This document shows, in pieces, positions 57,171-64,000 of a stretch of DNA of 64,000 nucleotides (its first letter is position 1; every line of letters starts with the position of its first letter). The notes below the pieces were generated by a model, which made no database searches, was not told the DNA's origin, and was given only the letters and a program-made list of their open reading frames with translations. This DNA is from Seiridium cupressi. Its lineage: Eukaryota > Ascomycota > Sordariomycetes > Amphisphaeriales > Sporocadaceae. A program made the translations under genes and the position numbers. The stretch lies in contig JARVKI010000076.1 of the NCBI GenBank assembly GCA_036674765.1, forward strand, positions 62,001 through 126,000, written 5' to 3'.

Positions 57171-60100
57171 TGGGTCAACGGGAACTTGAATGACAGCTAT
57201 ATCTTGGGAGTTCTATATTAATATTTGGCATGAGTATCGTTACTGCGATCATGCCAGCTGCATCGACCTCGGCTGTTGGAGAAAAATTGGGAATTATAGC
57301 GAATAATCTTGAGGATCATCTGCTGATTATATGTGAAATTGATCAATGTACCACTCATCATACTTCAAGCCCCATATGCCATGTAAAGCAAAATGATGGA
57401 GCCGATAAATTCAGTGCCGTAATGACAAGAAAAAGGAGGCACCCGGGCCCGATGGTGTGGAATTAGACGTACTATAATCAGACCAAATTATTGAGTTTAG
57501 AGAAGATTTATAAACCTAACCAAATCCAGCCCTGCTTATCAGCACCTCAAAATCTTAAGTTATTAAGTCAGTAGAGACACGAAAAGGATCGTGGTTCAGT
57601 TTGACATCATTGTATACCACAGTTCCGTTATTTGACATCGGGAATAGACAGATTAACACCTACTTAATGGGTGCGTTTGCCAGAGTGGAATATCTTTGTC
57701 CCAGGGTGCTGCAATAGTCAAACACTTAAAAAATATAACTAGCCAACCACCAGTCGGTGCCGGCATAGCTATGCTCGCCATTCACATCACCTCCAGAGAG
57801 GGCTAATCAGAACAATCCCTGCATACGGAGAATGAGCCATCTTGCCTCGGATGAAAACCGGATTAAGCCCGTTTTTGACTTGAGAGATGTCACACAACAG
57901 TTTCCGCAGCAACCCGGCTTCCTTCATAATCCCAGGAATGTTCACGACTGGGTAGGAGCCGTGGACAAAAGGCGAAAGCAAGCCAGCGGATTTGGGTTGA
58001 ACGAATATCCAGCGACGATGAAACCAAAGGATGCCCGATCTTTGCTCTTTGACCTCCCTGTCATTAATAATCATAGCTAAATATAGCTATCAATGTCAAT
58101 AATCCAATATATACCACAATCAGAAAACTCCATGGTATTTCCAGAGCAAAGATCATCCCCGAGGTGATATCTACACAAATTTCGTCGCTGATACTGTCGA
58201 TCCTGACAAAAGCTACGAGGGCGTGGATCAGTCAACCTTGGATGTGCATAGCTTCGGAGCTCACTGATGCAGCGAAAACCTTACAGCATCACATGCCAAA
58301 CTGACACGTTGTATTTCCAGCATAAAGTGTCACATAGTCTCGTTACACGAGACCAGATAAAATTGCCAAAATACGTAGATTACACCTCGAGATGATGATT
58401 GGACTTGGGCTAGTATCAGCTGAGTGTAAAGTGGAATGGCGAATCAAGGGTGAGCCAAAAGAAATCAGGATTTTGAACCCAGGGAAAGCGGTGACTGGGT
58501 ATCTAGTCCTGCAGCAAGCACATGCCAAATTGTACTCCGTACTCGGTATGGTCGGCGTTGAAGGCGGTAAGCGATGTGAGTCTTGAGATGATCATCTCAG
58601 GTGCTCCCCTTGCAAGCAGCGGGCGTCGTTATGCCACTTCGACCAATTGGGCCCCGTCACGCAAAGATTGTTGCCTCAATATGAGAAGAAATTCACGAAG
58701 AACGCGTAATGGCTCTGCGAAACTTCCTGTCACAGGTCCACTCGTTCCCGGAAGAGCCATAACATTACTCTCTATGATGTTACTGTGGCAAACGTCAGAG
58801 TTGCCGTTCCTGGATTCGAGACCCAGTTGCCGGGATCTCGACCAATCCTTTGTGTCCCCGTCAAGTTGACAGGGCACTACGAGCGGTGGGTCAAATGAGG
58901 CTAATAAGACTATGTGTCCAATCAGACTCTCGAACGGCCCTGGTGCCGTGGCTGGAGCCGCAGGATTGTGGCAATCTCTTTCCTTTTTCCACAGAAGTTC
59001 TTCATCAGTACAAGAATACAGATCTCACAAGCTCTTGAAGTACCAACCGTCCCACATTATCGTGGCTTTGCCACCGCGGAATGAATCACATGAAGACAAT
59101 TGTGGCAGTCAAGAGTAAGAATATTAAGCTGTGCAGTAAAATGACCGGGGCGAATACGGATCCCTCATGAACACTGCATAGACAGGCAAAGCCATCACCG
59201 TGGCAAATATTGCGTGGTATTGGCTGCCTACGCTTAGGCTCTTGGTCTCAACGTATCGAACAAGTGTCGATCATGCCCGGCTTTGACTTGTTGCGGCGCG
59301 TGAGTACAACACAATGGTGACCTGAGCAGAGAGAATATCACAGTTCAAGTAGCGTGAATTAGGACCTGAGACAATCTGCCTGCCAACGGATGCGTCAGCA
59401 CAGAATCCGGCTTGGCAAGTACCTATGCTGCTCGCAGCAGCCTGGGAGGACGGAGGACTTCCGGTTTTTGAATGTGAGCTGTGATAGATATAAGTCAAAA
59501 CTTAGAATTCACGAGCAGCGGCCGAGTAGTCCCGACGGACCAGTTCCAGTGGTGTTGATTGGTGTGGCGTGTCTCGGGGAAAATTCTGTCACGGGTCCCA
59601 TTCACTAGACATAATGGCAGAAACGGCCAGCGGGAGCTATCTCGGTGGCATGAACCCACTATCGAAAGGATCCATAACGACAAGCCACGCAAGCCACGGC
59701 CTTGGTCCCTCATTATCTGTGCATGGTTCCCTTGAACTAAAAGCCAACATATTTCGAACAGGATAACTATGCCATCATCCGATCGAGTCAAATTGGACCG
59801 CAGATTGACATGCCGTCCATGTACTGGGGTGGGACGGGTCTGATTCAGGATACGGAAAAAGGTACAGACAATGTTGACCGAGCCGTGAGCCCGCTTCACC
59901 TCTTATTGGATGTGGAAAAGTTGGCGATCCTCTAGGGCTGTTAGAATGCCATGCCATGTGGATGAGGCTCTTTTGGGATCCCCATTGACGCCATACCTCC
60001 ATCAGACGACGGCAGACCAACTACCGTTTAGCGTGCCGAGTTCTAGGAACTGCTGTGCAGACTTGGGGATAGTTTAGCGCGAGACGAACAGCACAAGACA

Positions 60101-61126
60101 GTGTAGGTGCATTTCTCGTGTCATGGAATGCATTGCTCCTGAGATCTCTCAAGGGGTGCTGTAATCGCGGGGTTGAATCTTCAGTGAATTATTTTCGGCT
60201 TGCCCCGACAGTGGGGTTGAGCTGTCCATAAGAAGGCTGAAGCGAGTGTCGACTGCCCACATTAAACGGCCGCACATTAAAGCCCCAGGGTAAGCCAAGC
60301 CTAGGGCTCAGGGGGCGCTATACGTCAACGCAGTTGCTTTGGAATCTTAAAAGTGAGATAGAGGCCCCATGGTTACGGAACGAATTCTCACTGGTTCAGC
60401 AAAGCAAATTGGCTGCAGGCTGAAGAACTTGGTCTTGATCTGGGGAGGCAGAAACCTGTTATGAACGACCGTCAGCCGTGTGGCGTAAGCACGACCTACA
60501 GGCCGTGGTAGAGATCATTTGTTTATGATGTCCGTAAAATGGAAACGAACGGGTGCGAGCCCAGCCTGCAGCGTACTGTACGGGATGGAACCGGTAGCGA
60601 TCATGAGAGGCGAGTATACAGTGGTGCCAGTGTAGGGCGAAGAATCGCCTCCTGCCGCACTCACGGACTCGTGCTGGGGCCGCTAATGTGGTAAGCGCAG
60701 CCGGGAGCGCCACCGGCCAATCACGAATCAGATGGAGCAAAAGCTCCGGGTCGACTTCACGAATACAGCTTTTGAGTGATATTGGTAGTATTTGTCAGTC
60801 GACAGGAAACGGTTGCTTCTCTTGTACTTCGGGAACCCTCTCGCCAGCGTACGTACTGTCTATTGTGACACTCGTGGCGGCTCTCGAGTGTCGAGGGGCT
60901 TCGTCGATACTTCTACTAAAGCTGTGTGGCTACTTCACCCGCCCCTACCTAACGATAATTTGGCATTCTAGTACCAAGCCACGCTCGCGATCCGGACGTC
61001 AAGCCACATCATCTGCTGTGTTGCTGTTATGCAATCCCGACGGTCGCCTTCGAATTTAGCATTGGAGAGCCTGCAAACACCTAATTTCACCTTGACTTTA
61101 CTGTCAACTTGATTTTAACGACTTTC
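57171..61126. other. Long gene-poor stretch
   Basis: About 4 kb with no frame that I can relate to a protein family. Short frames occur on both strands at 57787-58080 (82-95 codons) without family resemblance. Composition is ordinary, so this is not an AT-rich repeat block. Very diverged remains of mobile elements or genes cannot be excluded. Confidence 0.4.
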
Positions 61127-61324
61127 ATGTGTGTGGAGCACACAGCCGACTGCCCAGTCTGCGGGAAACAATATCTTCTATACGTCACGTTCTGCAGTGA
61201 CTTTCATCCACCACTGGTCCACTGTCCCAACGGTGTGACTTCCGCAGGAGATGTCATGGAAGAAGGAAAATGCCCCAGTCCAGTTTGCCCCTACAGTCGT
61301 ACCGGAGGATGCCAGGTCATATGA
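61127..61324 (+). CDS. Small cysteine-rich hypothetical protein
   Basis: A 65-residue open frame from the ATG at 61127 with eight Cys and several His (MCVEH, DCPVCGK, TFCSDFH, HCPNG, KCPSPVCPYS, GGCQ). The CPVC and spaced Cys pattern could bind zinc or form disulphides. There is no signal peptide, no family match that I know, and no splice support. It ends 60 bp before the stop of the epimerase gene on the opposite strand. It may be chance. Confidence 0.25.
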   Translation: MCVEHTADCPVCGKQYLLYVTFCSDFHPPLVHCPNGVTSAGDVMEEGKCPSPVCPYSRTGGCQVI

Positions 61325-61383
61325 TTAGCAAAGAGGCTTCGCGACGACCAAGTCCAGCAGGGCCCCAATCCACGCGGCATCGA

Positions 61384-62538
61384 CTAGAGCTTTTGGCCGG
61401 CAGTGCTGACTTCGACGATCTGGTCAAGTCCCCGGTACTCGGGGACTTCGAAGTCGTACTTCTTGGCGATGGAGGGAGAGACGAAGCTGTTGGGGGATTG
61501 GTTGGTACGTCAAAGAGGCAACAACAGCAGCTAGGCTGCGCTGGGCTGTAACTTACCGACCACCTACGAAATGCCGGCCCTTAAAATGCTTCACTAGAGG
61601 CTTTGGGGCGGTCAGACTGATAAGAAATTCAGGCATGAAGGAGCTGCCTAAGCCCGAAGCCGGTGGCCCATCTTCGATATTCCAGGACGAGGGTGCGTCG
61701 ACAGATGTCACCGGAAGTTTGGTTTCCTCCAGAGCCTTGATTACTGCGGGAAAAGGCTCTCGAACTTCGCCGGAAAAGCTGAATCCTACGGTCCAATTAG
61801 CCCCGTTCTACCTAGCTACCGATTCTGGGCCTCACCGAAAATGGCGTCAACGATGTGGTCTGTGGACTGCACAGCGGACGGGAAATCCTCAACAAAAGGA
61901 ACTTCCAGATCTTCCAGCTGCTTCGCAAGGCGCTGTGGATAACGACGGGGTTAGAACTAGAACAGACAAGATACCTAGGGGCCGCACGTGTATTGGAGAC
62001 GTTGGTGCATGTTTTGGTCGAAAACGAATGAAATCTGCGAAGCTTGAGCGGGTCCATAGGTAGGCACCGTGGTAGAAAGATATAGCTATTCAGGGTCGCC
62101 TCGTCTTGCACTGCCATGCTCATGACGCATGTCTGCCCAAGTGACCTTGAATGAAGCAATACGCATGCAATAGAATGAAACTAATAAACATCTCGTTCTT
62201 ACCTGGTACAGCTCATTCTTGCTACGCTTGGGGTAGTAGATGGTCGGCTGGTAACCATACTGCTTGAGATGGCGGGCAGCGACTAGGCCATCTCCACCGT
62301 TGTTTCCAGGTCCGCATGCAACCAGGATACGAGAGCCTTGGTTCAAGGGATGCACACGATAGACAACCTGCGATACGGAAAGCCCTGCGAGTTCCATTAG
62401 TTGATCGATGGAGAAGGCGCCAGTGCTCATCAACTCCTTATCGAGGGCGGCAGCGGCCTTGGCTCCGAGGGTCTAAGAACTGTGTTAGTTGGTTTGCATA
62501 TGTTAGAATATCCTAGCGCCACATACCTTGAGAGCCAT
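61384..62538 (-). CDS. NAD(P)H-hydrate epimerase (YjeF_N domain)
   Basis: Five exons, 62538-62527, 62472-62203, 61932-61836, 61785-61557 and 61486-61384, give 236 residues in frame. Exon 1 is only four codons (MALK). The fold is the YjeF N-terminal domain: ELMSTGAFSIDQLMELAGLSV, the glycine-rich ACGPGNNGGDGLVAARHL, FVEDFP, HIVDAIFGFSFSG (catalytic Asp in DAIFG), SVDAPSSWNIEDGP, PEFLISLTAPKP, and the ending RFVSPSIAKKYDFEVPEY.G.DQIVEV. The enzyme epimerises the R and S forms of hydrated NAD(P)H so that the dehydratase can repair them. Intron 2 is long (270 nt); the others are 50-71 nt. It is divergent from the MRPS16 gene. Confidence 0.93.
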
Positions 62539-62931
62539 ACTACTAGTCTGCAAACAATGAATACGTTCCCTTCAATTTCAGGGTTTGTTGAGGCAGAATT
62601 TTAGGGATCGTGCAACGGAGGCAATTGACGATGGAGTTTACAATATAATTCTGGAGATCAGCTGTGATGGAGGTTGAAGTGGGCAGTCCTGACTTTAAGA
62701 TATTCTTAACGGGCTGACTGACATCACCGGAGAAGATGCCGAACCCACCTCCAATAAAGGACAAGCGCATGCGCTGCGGGTTGCATCGACTAACGCCCGG
62801 AATATCGTAGCCCCACACCCGACAAATTTCTCGAGAGCTCCCTAATGTATCACTGGCACAGCGCATACGGCATTGGTGCACGCGATAGCTTCGTCCTGAA
62901 CAAGTCGCTGCTCGATCCCTTCCACAACACC
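62539..62931. promoter_or_regulatory. Shared promoter, NAD(P)HX epimerase / MRPS16
   Basis: A 393-bp divergent intergenic region. No further gene or motif was recognised. Confidence 0.4.
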
Positions 62932-63488
62932 ATGACGCTCAAAATCAGGCTCGCGCGCTTCGGGCGCCGGAACGCGCCCTTCTACAACATTGTCGTTGCA
63001 CATGCCCGGTATGTGGCCGGCCCCCTGATCCCCAATTGCGATACCTAATTCTAGCACCTTGGTCCGGGAAAATATTACCTAGCTGACTAACGACCAAAAC
63101 TCAGGACTGCACGAAACTCCAAGCCCCTTGAGGTCATCGGCACGTACGACCCGATTCCAAAAGCCGACCCCTACGATGATTCCGGCCGGTTGCATAAGGA
63201 TATCAAGCTTGACATACTCCGGGCAAAGTACTGGATTGGTGTGGGTGCGCAACCGACGGACACCATGTGGAGGTTGATGTCGATGGTAAGTTGAGGTCTG
63301 GTCACAAATCGAAGCTGGCCAACGTGTATATGCCGATAAATCAGAACGGGAAGGCTTACATGCGATGATACGCACAGGTCGGAATTCTCAACCCGAAACA
63401 CAGAGCTCAGGAGCCGAGGACGGCACCACCATTGCCGGAGACCATTGCAGGGAAGAAGGAGTCGACCAAGGCCGCCAGCACGGCATGA
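62932..63488 (+). CDS. MRPS16: Mitochondrial small-subunit ribosomal protein bS16m
   Basis: Exons 62932-63008, 63105-63285 and 63378-63488 give 122 residues. The start MTLKIRLARFGRRNAPFYNIVVAHAR is the classical S16 opening, and the join adds TARNSKPLEVIGTYDPIPK. DILRAKYWIGVGAQPTDTMWRLMS is the second conserved block, and the last exon gives GILNPKHRAQEPR and a Lys/Ala-rich tail. bS16 proteins stabilise 5'/central-domain folding of the small-subunit rRNA. Introns have GTATGT and GTAAGT donors. The start was chosen at the methionine that begins the conserved N-terminus. Confidence 0.95.
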
Positions 63489-63930
63489 AGATCTGTGGCC
63501 TCGTAATTAATGGGCGGTTGTATGATACCAAGTGTACAGAACAGCATACCAAGGCGTTGGGGATTGCATTCAGAAGTCGACGTTTGTACTATACCAGAGG
63601 ATGTGGCTAGCTGGACGGTGCATGGTAACGTGAATATTGGCAGCACTTGGAATCAACGACAGGATTCGAAAGATTTCTTGATCATGAGCCTCTTCTTTAG
63701 TGGCCCCATAGTCGATTCTGTCCCAACAGACCCGGGAATAGCAGCGATGGCGACGTCGTTTACAGCCAAGCCAGTACTGAACACGGAGCTTCAGGTTCGC
63801 GTACTGTTGATTCTGCAATCTTGGATTTGGAGAAACATGCGGTTTACATCTAGCAAGACCGTTTAGATACTCAACTATGTATTGTAGGATCAACTCCCTT
63901 CGCCTGCCTATAAGCACCCTTGGTGACCCG
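63489..63930. other. Intergenic, convergent 3' ends
   Basis: About 440 bp after MRPS16. The open frames here resemble nothing known. Confidence 0.4.
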
Positions 63931-64000
63931 TTATTCCTCCGAGGCACCTTCCTCCTCGAATACCACGAGCACCGTGCCAGCTTTACACTTGTCACCCTCC
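63931..64000 (-). CDS. C-terminal end of a gene running off the window
   Basis: On the minus strand the last 22 codons read EGDKCKAGTVLVVFEEE and a short acidic tail, then TAA at 63931-63933. 'GDxxxAGTVLVVFE' resembles the end of a biotinyl/lipoyl domain, as in biotin-dependent carboxylases, but too little is visible to name it. Confidence 0.35.
   Translation of the reverse strand, partial: EGDKCKAGTVLVVFEEEGASEE

Noticed and set aside
1..64000. CRISPR arrays, bacterial operons, prophage-like content
   Set aside because: No regularly spaced repeats, spliced genes throughout, and fungal domain content; not a prokaryotic sequence.

Overview
The window comes from a filamentous ascomycete. The evidence is short introns (about 50-80 nt) with GTATGT/GTAAGT donors and CTAAC branch points, Zn2Cys6 regulators, fungal NRPS/PKS genes, and a very AT-rich block that looks like repeat-induced point mutation (RIP) of a retrotransposon. 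I have no independent species information.

Layout. 1-5750 is AT-rich, RIP-degraded DNA holding a Ty3/Gypsy pol relic. 5751-7187 is ordinary GC with no gene I can support. 7188-8546 is an SCP2-PhyH dioxygenase. A broken NACHT/STAND gene and a T5orf172 (GIY-YIG-like) gene follow. The core of the window, 12917-37018, is a non-canonical peptide gene cluster: a T-C-A-T-C NRPS, an acyl-CoA ligase, a class I methyltransferase, a zinc alcohol dehydrogenase, a Zn2Cys6 regulator, an HSL-type alpha/beta hydrolase, a second NRPS-like protein (A-T-C), a 14-TM MFS exporter and an Old Yellow Enzyme reductase. All of these except the regulator form four divergent pairs. Three of the four shared promoters carry the same 10-bp palindrome CCGANNTCGG, and the fourth has a spaced variant. 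38472-43214 holds the wreck of a 6-methylsalicylate-synthase-type PKS and a broken MFS pump. From 45 kb on, the window is mostly housekeeping: an AIM6-like phosphodiesterase, a mutated MYND-finger gene, a SPOUT RNA methyltransferase, a membrane thioredoxin and Rsm22. Next come a broken Zn2Cys6 gene, an ABC-transporter fragment, a long gene-poor stretch, NAD(P)HX epimerase, mitochondrial ribosomal protein S16, and the C-terminus of one more gene.

How the cluster may work (inference). The NRPS starts directly with a carrier domain and has no adenylation domain before it. Two other adenylate-forming proteins lie in the cluster, an acyl-CoA ligase and an A-T-C protein whose A domain is ligase-like. 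The first building block may therefore be activated by a separate protein and handed to the NRPS in trans. The dehydrogenase, ene-reductase and methyltransferase would tailor the product, the hydrolase would release or deacylate it, and the MFS protein would export it. I do not recognise the product.

Exon structures were worked out by hand from splice signals, reading phase and family conservation. All models marked as intact close in frame.
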